The position numbers were made by a program, and so were the translations under genes. Of a stretch of 64,000 nucleotides of DNA, positions 46,068-56,864 are shown one piece after another. The stretch covers positions 13,158,098-13,222,097 of the forward strand of contig OX359266.1 of the NCBI GenBank assembly GCA_947179155.2. Reading direction: 5' to 3'. A model generated the notes under the pieces. It ran no database searches and was not told where the DNA came from. It saw only the letters and a list, made by a program, of their open reading frames with translations. Origin of the DNA: Hedera helix (lineage: Eukaryota > Streptophyta > Magnoliopsida > Apiales > Araliaceae). The number at the start of each line of letters is the position of its first letter. Within the stretch, counting starts at the first letter, position 1.

Positions 46068-46979
46068 TAAACAATAAACAATAAGAAAATAATGAACAAA
46101 ATTTAACTTTAATTGCATTGTAACATTAAAATTAAATTTATATATAGCTAAATTTAATTTATGCATAATAAATAAATAAACAATAAGAAAATAATGAACA
46201 AATTTACTAACAAATAAACTAAATTAAAATTAAAATATTATTTAACTAAGCTAAAAGTAAAATTAATTTGCTTTTATTTTTTATTTTTTAACATCTCAAA
46301 TTCAAAAAATTATAAAATTATTAATTGAATTATAACATTAAAATTAAAATTATATATAACTAAATTTAATTTATGCATAATAAATAAATAAAAAATAAGT
46401 AAATAATGAACAAATTTACTAACAAATAAACTAAATTAAAATTAAAATATTATTTAAATAAGCTAAAACTAAAATTAATTTGCTTTTATTTTTTATTTTT
46501 TAACATCTCAAATTCAAAAAATTATAAAATTATTAATTGAATTATAACATTAAAATTAAAATTATATATAACTAAATTTAATTTATGCATAATAAATAAA
46601 TAAACAATAAGAAAATAATGAACAAAATTTACTAACAAATAAACTAAATTAAAATATTATTTAACTAAGCTAAAAGTAAAATTAATTTGCATTTTTTTTT
46701 ATCATTTTTTTTCTTTTTTAACATCTCAAATTCAAAAAATTATTAATTGCATTATAACATTAAAATTTAAATTATATATAACTAAATTTAATTTATGCAT
46801 AATAAATAAATAAACACTAAGAAAATAATGAACAAAATTTACTAACAAATAAACTATATTAAAATTAAAATATTATTTATGTAAGCTAAAAGTAAAATTA
46901 ATTTGCATTTTTTAATCATTTTTTTCTTTTTTAACATCTAAAATTCAAAAAATTATAAAATTATTAATTGCATTATAAC
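46068..46979. repeat. AT-rich tandem repeat, about 212-bp unit, about four copies
   Basis: The phrase AAATTTAATTTATGCATAAT recurs at about 46150, 46362, 46574 and 46784, giving a period of about 212 bp. Units differ by small indels. The array is cut by the Tat LTR at 46980. Confidence 0.9.
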
Positions 46980-47480
46980 TGTAGACACCCAATTTTTGCA
47001 CTTCTCTACTAACCCTGACAGGAGGGTAAAATCGTCATTTGACCCGACACGCGAAAAGGGAGGTGGACCCCAACACGAAGCTACCCCAACGATTTACGGT
47101 CAAAGCCGCCACAACGGACAACGAGCATCCGATCACTTGAGACAAGGCAAACAGTTGATCCAGAAACACCTGAGCTGACCACAAAGGACGACTAATGGCC
47201 ACTCCGCTTACGATGTTCGGGGGTCTCGCTCACCGGGATTTCCGAACTAGCCTCCCAGAACAATGTGGCACGTTTCCCAGGGATTTCCGGATTGCAAAAA
47301 TACAGCCTTCTGAAATAATACAGCAGAAATGGGCGATTTAAGACCGCGTGGCACGGAAATCGAGAAAAGTAAGCCAGACAGCCGCGAATGCATCTGCGGC
47401 CAAACGACTTTCGAGGTTTCGCACGGCTCGAGGAGACGGCACACGACAGCTGAGGAAACGGCGCAGGCGGCTTGCCACCC

Positions 47481-47546
47481 AGCCGCAGATGGATCTGCGG
47501 CCAGCCGCAGATGGATCTGCGGCCAGCCGCAGATGCATCTGCGGCT
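47481..47546. repeat. Three tandem 22-bp palindromes upstream of the LTR TATA box
   Basis: Each unit contains GCCGCAGATG followed by GATCTGCGGC or CATCTGCGGC; the third unit is a perfect palindrome (core GCCGCAGATGCATCTGCGGC). A diverged unit stands alone at 47380-47401. The array is missing from the 3' LTR. Confidence 0.9.
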
Positions 47547-47559
47547 GCCTGGAAATGCC

Positions 47560-47566
47560 TATAAAG
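47560..47566 (+). promoter_or_regulatory. LTR TATA box
   Basis: TATAAAG 14 bases downstream of the palindrome array. The 3' LTR has TATAGAG at 63454-63460. Confidence 0.6.
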
Positions 47567-49204
47567 CGGCCATTTCCACCCGAGAGCAAAGAAGAGAAGA
47601 AAAAGTTAGAATTTTAGAGAGAGAGAAATCGCGAGGAAGAAGAAGAAGGGCTCGAGTTGGACCAAATTTGAGGGAAATTTCATTTTCTTTTGCTAGATAG
47701 TTGAACATTCTTGTGGGTTTGCTAGATCTTGGAATATAAAGCTTGTTTCGGTTCATTACAAGGTGAAAAATGGGTGTTTCTTTTGAGTTTTTGTTTATAT
47801 AAATGTGATAATGTTATGTTTTTTGGGTTTGTGTAGTATAGTTGTTGTTGTAATGGTGATGATCCGTGGATTAGGTGTCGTTTAGCGAGGGTTCCATTGG
47901 AACATAATCTCCTCCTAACGCCCCAATGACATCCGTACGGGGATATATCGTTCATTGGAAGTTCTTAGATAGTTGTAGTGTTGGTTTTGTGATTTATGAT
48001 TCATATAGCACCGTAGTTTGTTTAGCGTGGTTAGATTTGGTTGTTGTATGGGTTATGTAGCGATTCGGGTGAATGTGAGCCTAGGGAGGAGATCCTAACG
48101 GTCGAATCCCGATGATGGACGTTTTGGGTATATGTAATCGTGATGTGGAGTCCATGGATGTGTATTTTGTAATATCGGGCCTTAAAACGATGCAAAGTCG
48201 TGTTCGGGTTAAGGCCCCGTGATAATAATGAAATATGTGATTGTGGGTGTTTGGGGTTGTCTGGATGGCTTACATGCCCGTAGATAGCCCCGACACGTTT
48301 TGGGATGTATGTTTTAATTTACGACACGAAAAAACGGTTTTCAAAAAATAAGGCAAACGATGAAGATTTTCTAAAAGTGATCAATTTAGGATATTAGATT
48401 CACGAGATTTAAAGGTTAAGTGTTTTGGCAAACTTTAATCCATAATTGATGAATAGGCTTTAATTGGTTTTAAAACGTCACAAAAAAATGATTTCGTAAA
48501 ATAAATGAATGTTTTAATTAAACTTTGTGCATAGGGTGAAAAAGTTCTAGAAGTTGCCTTCATGTTATTTAATCTGTTATTAGAGGGCAATGTATAGTCT
48601 TGATACCTATTTGACAAAAGTTTAAAAACTATCTTCTAAAAACAACACCTAATAAAAAACCACCATCGTTTTCGAAATTAAAATCAATCTTTATCATAAA
48701 ACGAAGCCTCGTCATTTGGGTCAAAAGACGTCAAAACATTTTCCAGATAAAGCATATTTGCCATATAAAGTCCAAACAAAATTCACCACAAACATTCACC
48801 TAGGCACACACGCACACACACGCAACTCACACATTTTAGGATTTAAAAGGATAGGAAAACATCGAGATTGCGGTAACCGTGTTTCACGGAAGTCGGGGGG
48901 TGCCTAACACCTTCCCCTCGCTTAAGCAAGCCCCCGAGCTCTATAAATCTCGGTTTGCGGACCAATTAATCAGAGTCACATATGAGCCAGCGATTACGAA
49001 AACTAAATCTGGATGAGTTGGTACATCCATTTCAAACATACCAACTGGCGACTCTGGTCAATTGGCTCATTATAAAATCGACATTTCAAACCTCGTCGAC
49101 ATTAAGCCGACCCTTTTCAAAATCACATTTAATTCAAAAGGCTAAAATTGGAAAGGGCTTTTAATAATAAAAAACGAGACGACCAAAAACCCGGCGTCGA
49201 CAGC

Positions 49205-49223
49205 TGGCGACTCTGCTGGGGAC
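49205..49223 (+). other. Primer-binding site, tRNA-Arg type as in Ogre/Tat
   Basis: TGGCGACTCTGCTGGGGAC begins 2 bases after the LTR. Ogre-type elements use a very similar tRNA-Arg-complementary site. Confidence 0.75.
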
Positions 49224-49995
49224 ATTAGAGGGCTTAAGCCGCATTTAAAATCCTGATGTTTTCTTATCCTTTAAAAATCTAAAAAATGTGTGTTTGCGTT
49301 ATTTGCGTTGATTTACCTTTTTGTGTGTGTATGTGAATAATGTGATTGCAATTTCTTTTTGAAGCTTTACTTTATTAGCATCATATGCATACGGTGAGGT
49401 ACGATGAATGTATGATGAATGTATGTTGAGCAGTTCCTCCTCCTGAGGCAAACCCGTCGGATGTGGATTACTGGACTCAAAGGGGTGCTCCCCGGCGAGG
49501 CTCAGGAAAAGCATCCACTCAGATCCAATCAAATTGAAAGATCGGATTTGTTTCCCTTCGAGTATGTTGCGAAGATCTGGGAACCTTCATGCCGAAAAGC
49601 CCGCGAGAGTAACTTAGGGTAGGTCAGCCTCAGATAAACCCAACGCATGGAAAGTCTCTTCATGCCCTTTTCCGCTTTACGCGCATGATATCATACTGTA
49701 GTCAATCATTTTGTACCAACCAAATTTTGTCAAAATAAAAGTACTAACCTCTGTTTTACAGGGACAGCTTGGAGAGCATCATAAATTGCACAATGTCATT
49801 ACTTTGGTTAAAATAAAGGGATACTGACCCTGTTTTGCAGAAAAAGATTATAAAACTCAAAAAACACAGAAATATTTGCTTTAGCATGCATCCACCAATA
49901 TCATTTCCCGGAACTGAACCTTGGCATATTTTGTTTGCAGGATTGCTCCCCAAACCCGTCTCCGATCTAAGAAAGCCAGAGAATTAACAGTCGAG
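49224..49995 (+). other. Leader between primer site and gag
   Basis: No long reading frame. The extra ORF1 seen upstream of gag in some Ogre elements is absent or not recognisable here. Confidence 0.6.
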
Positions 49996-52900
49996 ATGGC
50001 TGAGAACCCTAATCCTGACCTGGCTCCCGTATCTCGGGAAGAGTTCAATGCTGTGAAAAATCAAATGACAGAACTGACCATGTTGCTCAAGGAGCATTTC
50101 AAACTAAAATCAGGGCCACAGCTCGAGGACCCGCCGGGGCCGTCATCGCAAGGGAACGTACTGACCCCCGAAACTCCAAAAGTAGAGCTACCAAAGCAAG
50201 TCATTATCATCCCAGAGGACGAGGTGGCCAGTGGTGTTAGTAAGAAGATAAAGCAGATGGAAGAGGCCATCAAAACGATGAAGGGGATCGGGTCATATGG
50301 CAGCGTGAACTATTCCGACCTTTGCATCTTTCCGGGAACCAGATATCCCGAAAAGTTCAAGCTCCCTGAATTTGAAAAGTACAACGGGTCGGGGGATCCA
50401 TACACACACCTGAAAGTATACATTGGAGAGCTAGGGGGATATGCTGAGGACGAATCGTTGAGGATGCAACTGTTCCAGAAAAGCCTGACAGGGGAGGCTA
50501 GGACATGGTATGCGAGATTGGATAATGCTAAGATCCACAACTGGGAGGAGCTGGCCCACACTTTCCTAACCCAATACAGCTTCCAGTCCCAGATGGCCCC
50601 GGACCGATACCAGATGACCAAAATCAGAAAATAGACCAGTGAATCTTTCAGAGACTATGCTCAGCGGTGGAGGAGGATGGCAGCCCAAGTGAACCCACCC
50701 ATGAGTGAGGCAGAAATGGTTATGACTTTCATTGACATCCAGGAGGCTCCATATTATGAAAGAGTGATGGCTGGGATAGGGAAGCCTTTTGCGGAAATGA
50801 TCAAGCACGGGGAGATGGCTGAGATGGGATTGAAGTCAGGAAAGATCCGAGATTTCACAGCTCTTGAAGCTGTTGCTGAGCAAATCCAGAGTGGAAATTA
50901 CGGCAGTTCATCCCGGAGACCCCAAAAGAGAAAGGAAGAGGATGTGTCCCTGGTACTGCAAGGACTATCTGGGAAAACAATGACCAGCCCCCCGGTCCAC
51001 ATACAAAGAAATGAGGCCCCGCGTCCATCAAATTTCAACAATCAGAGGTATGAGGGGCGTCGAAAATTCGAAAAGCCACAAGAGAGGGAGTTCACCCCAT
51101 TGGGGGATTCATTGGAACAAATACTGGCCCTGTTGGTAAGCCAGAAGAAGATTACCGAGCTATTGCCTCCGTCAGACCCAAAGAGCAAGAGATATGACCC
51201 TAGCAAGAGATGCGCCTACCACTCGGCATCCCCGGGGCATGACACCCAGGAGTGCTGGTCTCTCAAACACAAGATCCAGAACATGATTGACAACGGCGAG
51301 ATCGTGGTGGAACAACCGGAATCCCCGAATGTGAAGGCCAACCCTCTTCCCGAGCATAACGGGGGAGGCGTAAATGCAGTGGAAACTAGTGGGGCGGAGG
51401 GTCCCCTAAGATTGAGATACATAAGGAGGATAGAAGGAGAAATTGCTGTGACCAATGCCCGGGAGGATGCGCCAAAAGAGCCTATCAAGTTGGTTGGAAT
51501 AATTCAAGGGACCAAAAAAGAGCCTATCCGGTTGTCAGCCCCAAGACCCCTTGTCGTAATAGCTAGATCACAATTGCTAATCACCAACCTGAAGACTGTT
51601 CCATGGAATTACGGGGGAAAGACCGTGGAAGAGGCCAGTTGTGCATCGGTCAGCTCTAAGGGAAGTCCATTGTATTTACCAAGGCGGATTTTTGAAAACA
51701 CAAAAAAGGAAAACGGGAAAGTATCAGAGGAAAAAGCTTTGGAATTTTGGGAGAAAATGAGTCGCGGCAAGGCGAATATGGTTAAGGCACTGGAGGTGCA
51801 ACCACCCCTGACATCCATCATAGACCTGGCATTGGCATCCTATGATCACCATCTGGTGTTACGCAAAGTCCTGGAAGAGGCTCATGTCCCCAAATCAATT
51901 ACTACGGAGAGATTTGGCCACTTGGTGGGCCACCTGTTGGACAGCAACGTAATATCATTTACCGACGACGACATCCCTGAAGAAGGAAGGGGGCACCGAA
52001 AGCCGTTACATATTTCTGTCATCTCATCCGGGTATGTGATGAACGGAGTCTTGATTGATGGTGGGTCAGCCCTGAACATTTGCCCATACAGTACTCTGGA
52101 GAAAATGAATATCAACCCTAAACGTCTGCGGGCCAGTCAAGTGGTGGTGAGGGCATTCGACGGATCTAAAAAGGACACGGTGGGAGAGATTGAGCTGCCG
52201 GTGGAGATCGGGCCTTACACTTTTGACATTTCCTTCCAAGTGCTAAATATCCCGGCCAGTTACAATATGTTCTTGGGGAGGCCTTGGATTCATATAGTTG
52301 GGGCAGTTCCTTCTACCCTGCATCAGCAAATAAAATTCATCGTTGAGGGGCACTTGGTAACAATTGCAGCAGAATCTGACTACCCAGTTCCCTCTGTGAA
52401 GGGCATGCCTGTTATCCACGTGGACGAATCCGCCGAACCAATCAGCTATCAGGCGTTTGAAATCAGCACCCCTCAGTACAAGCAATTGGGAGCTCCGGAG
52501 TTAAAGCTTAAGGTGTCCCCCGAGCTCACTTTCGTTGCCCGGGAAATGATGGCAATGAACTTTCAGCCGGGGCAAGGGCTGGGCAAGCACAGCCAAGGAA
52601 TCACCGAACCCATCAAAATACCAGTGCAGTCAGGCAAGGCAGGGTTAGGATATCACGGGGGTATAAGGACGAAGAACACATACAAGAAAATTCCCGTTCG
52701 GATAACCGGAGTCCCAATACCGAGGACCAATAATGAACATTCCCCGAGGGTAGTCAAGCCTGCATCTGAAGCAGAGGATAAAGTGGAGGTGTCCCCAGCC
52801 AAGGGATCGGTCCAGCAGGTGGAATTCTTGCAGGAAATCATGGAACAGTTCGAGAGAAAGTGTCATCTCCCGGAGCAGTCAGGCCCCGGTGAAAAGGGAA

Positions 52901-53112
52901 AAGAGAAGATAACTGAAGGCAAGCAGATCGTGCCGTTTATCAATTGGGCCGGGTTAGAAGTGCCCGAGGAGAGTGAAAAGGAAAGCCGAAGCCAAGTTGC
53001 TGCAATTATTGAAGAGGTGCCAGATACAGAAACCCCCTCCATCACTAGCTATAAAACCGAAGTGATCCCTAAGAATTGGACCGTGCAGCCGGTAATATCC
53101 AGAAAAGGGTAA
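49996..53112 (+). pseudogene. Tat/Ogre gag-protease, one in-frame TAG
   Basis: I chose ATG 49996 (MAENPNPDLA) because sequence upstream in the frame is leader-like. The product forms the particle and processes the polyprotein. The gag core (about residues 110-270) includes FEKYNGSGDPYTHLK, TWYARLD and ESFRDYAQRWRR. TAG at 50632-50634 interrupts it; the frame is otherwise open to TAA 53110-53112. A zinc-finger-like CX2HX5HX4C (from 51211, codon 406) follows. The protease has IDGGSALN with its Asp at 52057 (codon 688); D-G-G replaces the common D-T/S-G. Downstream is a G-patch-like segment (about 52540-52660: GQGLGKHSQGI...GLGYHGG). It ends within the proposed splice donor. Confidence 0.88.
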
Positions 53113-53283
53113 ATGCAGGAGTGTCCGGGAATCCTGTCCAGTAGGGGGATCAAGGGGTTTTTAAGACGGTGTTTTTGTTTTATGTATCTGCACGTCTATT
53201 TCATATTTTTGTCATGATTATTGAAGAAGGAAGTCATGTACTAAATGTTTATATATATGACAAATATTTTTGTTTCATGTCAG
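53109..53283 (+). other. Putative intron between protease and pol
   Basis: The donor GG|GTAAAT at 53109 and the acceptor TTTCATGTCAG at 53283 define 175 nt, T-rich, with TACTAAA (53238-53244) as a possible branch site. Its removal takes out the TAA ending gag-pro and places the two frames in register. Splicing between protease and RT is known in Ogre elements. Confidence 0.65.
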
Positions 53284-56200
53284 GTGTACCGATTTGAGTC
53301 ATTCTAGCCTAACAAACGATTTTCCAAATTTGAAAGACGATTATGATTTTGATATAGAACTGGATTTCGATTTGATGGGAATTGAGCAGGACGAAGCAGA
53401 TGATGACGACGCTCCCGACGAGATCAAAGAATGGGTCGAGGATAAACCCAAACCCAACCTAGACCAAACCATCACCATCAACATAGGAACCCCTGAAAAC
53501 CCCAAAGAGCTAAAAATTGGGGCAGACTTGACTCCAGACCAGAAAACAGAGATAGCTGAACTATTGAGCCAATATGAGGATGTGTTTGCTTGGTCACACG
53601 AAGACATGGTCGGTTTGTCCACGGATATTGTGGTACATCGATTGCCTATCAAAGAGGGGTTCAAGCCAGTTAAGTAGAAGCTGAGAAAATTAAAACCGGA
53701 GTGGAGTTTAAAGGTGAAGGAAGAGATAGTCAAGCAATTCAAGGCTGGGATCATCATGGTGTCCACTTACTCAGAATGGCTTTCCAATATAGTTCCAGTG
53801 GCGAAGCCCGGAGGAAAGGTGAGAGTATGCGTTGACTATAGGGATCTGAACAAAGCCAGTCTCAAGGATAACTTCCCAGTGCCTTTCATACACATCTTGG
53901 TGGATAATACGGCTCAGTATGAAATGTATTCATTCGTCGATTGTTTTGCGGGGTATCACCAGATAATGGTGGCGGAAGAGGACCGAGAAAAGACTGCCTT
54001 CATCACCCCCTGGGGCACATTCTGTTATAGACGGCTTGCTTTTGGCCTCACGAATGCCGGAGCCACTTATCAGAGGGCCATGATGGCCCTATTCCACGAC
54101 ATGATGCACAAGGAGATAGAGGTTTACGTAGATGACATTATTGTGAAATCGAGGGCGAAATCTGACCATGTGACTCACCTTAAGAAGCTATTTGAGCGGC
54201 TCAGGAAGTATAATTTGAAGCTCAATCCAGCCAAGTGTGCCTTCGGGGTGCAGTCAGGTAAGCTCATTGGGTTCTTGGTGAGCAATCGAGGCATCGAACT
54301 GGATCCGGCTAAGATCAGGGCTATTGTGGATATGCCAGCTCCCCGTACAGAGAAAGAGATAAGAGGATTTTTGGGGAGGATAAACTTCATCAGTCGGTTC
54401 ATATCCCATCTAACCACCACCTGCGAACCAATCTTCAAACTGTTAAGGAAAGATGCCTCCCGGAAGTGGAACAGTCAATGCCAAAAGGCCTTTCAGACTA
54501 TCAAGAAGCAATTAACAGAAGCGCCAGTGCTGGTACCTCCAAAGGACGGGATTCCCCTTTTCCTGTATATATCCGTGAATGATATGGCGATGGGTTGTAT
54601 GCTGGGGCAGAAGAGCGAATCCGGTAAGGAGCATGCCATTTATTACCTCAGCAAAAGATTCAGCAGCTGTGAACAGAATTACACGCCGATCGAGAGAACA
54701 TGTTGTGCCTTGGCCTGGGCTGCTATGAGGTTACAGCATTACCTCCATGGACACACTACCTATTTGATCTCGCGAATCGATCCCCTGAAGTATATATTTG
54801 AAAGACCAATGCTGAATTGTCGATTATCAAGGTGGCAGTTAATCCTACAGCAGTTCGATATCCTTTATGTTACCCAGAAAGCCGTGAAGGGGCAGGGGAT
54901 TGCAGATCAATTATCAGAGATGCCGACAGGGGGGATGGAGCCTTTAGAGACTTTCTTACCGGGTGAAGACATACTGTGGGTCCAACAGTCAAGGTGTGAT
55001 GACGAGGGCCAATTTTGGAAGATGTATTTCGACGGTGCCATGAATGCTGAAGGGGCTGGAGCTGGAGCGGTCCTGGTCTCCATTACGGGCGAGCAATACC
55101 CTGTTCTTACCAAATTAAAGTTCAGTAACTCAAACAATACGGCTGAATACGAAGGATGTGTATTGGGACTGAGATTCGCCCGCAATATGGGAGTGAAAAG
55201 ATTAGCCGTGTTCGGAGATTCAGAATTGGTAATCAGACAGGCGACAGGGGTATATGGCACTAAAGAGCTTCGGTTACTCCCGTACCACCGGTGTGTAGTC
55301 CGATTGATGCAAGAATTTGAAGATATAGCTTTCCGACACATTCCACGGGGGCGGAATGACTTTGCCGATGCATTGGCCACCCTGGCTTCGTTAGTCCACG
55401 TACTCAAAAACAAAGCCACTCCACAGATTGAAATAACAGTGCAAAATGCTCCCGCTTACGAAGAATATATATTGGAGTTATCAGAAGAGGCGGTGCAGCC
55501 AAATCAGCCCTGGTATCACGACATCCAGAGATACTTGAGGGATAGATCACTCCCCGACCAGGCAAACCGAACGGAAAGGCAGAGGATCCAAAAGATGGCG
55601 ATGAAATTCTATTTAAGCGGAGATGCCCTGTATAAGAGGGATGTAGGCTTGGGATTATTGCAATGTGTGGACGAAACTCAAGCACAGAAAATCATGGGCG
55701 AGGTGCACGGTGGAGTATGTGGGCCGCATATGAGTGGACCGATGTTGGCCAAGAAAATTCTGAGGACGGGGCATTTCTGGCTGTCAATTAAGGCTGACTG
55801 TGACGATCATGTCAAGCGATGTTTCCAATGCCAAGCACACGGTAATGTGATGCATGCGCCTCCTAATGAACTACATTGTATGACTTCCCCTTGGCCTTTC
55901 TCCATGTGGGGTATGGATGTCATCGGACCCGTGGAGCCCAAAGCGAGCAACGGCCACCGGTTCATTTTCGTTATGATCGACTATTTCACTAAATGGGTGG
56001 AGGCAGCTTCGTTCCCCAAAGTAACGCAGGAAGTCATAGTCAGTTTCATCAGGAACAATGTCATTTGCCGGTACGGACAGCCTGAAATCTTGGTGTCCGA
56101 CAATGCCAAGAATCTGAACAATGCCCTTATGAAGGAGTTATGCGCCCAATTCAAGATCAAGCATCTCAATTCTGTCATTTATAGACCCAAAATGAATGGG

Positions 56201-56431
56201 GTCGTGGAGGCGGCAAATAAGAATATAAAGAGAATCATGGCGAGAATGTCTGCCAATCATCGGGGATGGCCGGATTTGCTGCCCCTCACATTGTTTGCAT
56301 ACCGGACATCAGTGCGAACATCCACAGGAGCAACCCCTTACGCCTTGGTATATGGGATGGAGGGCGTTTTGCCGGTGGAAATGGAGATGGCATCCCTCCG
56401 AATTTTGCTCGATGCAACTCGAACTACGTAG
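53284..56431 (+). pseudogene. Tat/Ogre pol: RT, RNase H, second RNase H, integrase; one in-frame TAG
   Basis: An acidic linker (53340-53440) leads to RT. TAG at 53675-53677 interrupts the start of RT; the rest is open to 56431. RT shows VCVDYRDLNKAS, FAGYHQI and YVDD (54125-54136). The first RNase H spans about 54560-54910. A second, archaeal-type RNase H (55020-55390) has MYFDGAMN, AEYEG, FGDSELV and the late DFADALA, the hallmark of the Tat lineage. Integrase (55690-56420) has an HHCC finger ending CFQC and a catalytic triad Asp 55916, Asp 56099, Glu 56207; the last two are separated by 35 residues as in DD35E enzymes. No chromodomain follows. Apart from the TAG all catalytic residues I can identify are present. 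Confidence 0.92.
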
Positions 56432-56864
56432 GACCTGATCTCCCGACCTTGTGGGAGTACGTAGGCAGCTATCATGGCACGGTCCGTTCTACACAAAATA
56501 ATAAACCTTGTCCCTATACCGAAACCACTTCCAGAAAACCCCGAAAGCCTATACACTCCAAAACTTACCCAAACCTAGCCACATAATTAGCCCAAAGTCC
56601 AAGACTCACTTCGATGAAATCAAAGGGGGCACGCGGCAATATCTGTGGAGTTCCAATCAAAACTTGAGGAAAGAAATGAGGCAATATATCAAAATCATAA
56701 TCGGCTGGATAAAATGAGGATCCAATGAAGGGCGACGATGCATCAAAAAGGGAAATGACTAAAACCATAAATATTTCTCTATATATACAAAACATTTGAT
56801 TACAAGTCTATCTTTTAAATAAAAGTGATGAAACTGACATAGTCCGTGCAGGAAATAAAATCAT
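56432..56864. other. Spacer between pol and antisense gene B
   Basis: Shared 3' noncoding region of converging reading frames. Nothing recognised. Confidence 0.5.

Larger units (their letters stand above)
46980..49202 (+). mobile_element. 5' LTR of the Tat/Ogre element (2223 bp)
   Basis: From TGTAGACACCC to GGCGTCGACA. It contains palindrome units (47380-47401, 47481-47546) and a TATA box at 47560. A polypurine-rich stretch (47590-47660) follows the presumed start of transcription. Open frames in it are not genes. Confidence 0.95.

Noticed and set aside
50632..50634. Possible programmed read-through of TAG in gag
   Set aside because: No known read-through context follows the codon (ACCAGT), and a second TAG exists in pol. 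Mutation is simpler.
54907..55419. Long minus-strand open frame of 170 codons inside pol
   Set aside because: Shadow of the well-supported RNase H coding strand. No motif on the minus strand.
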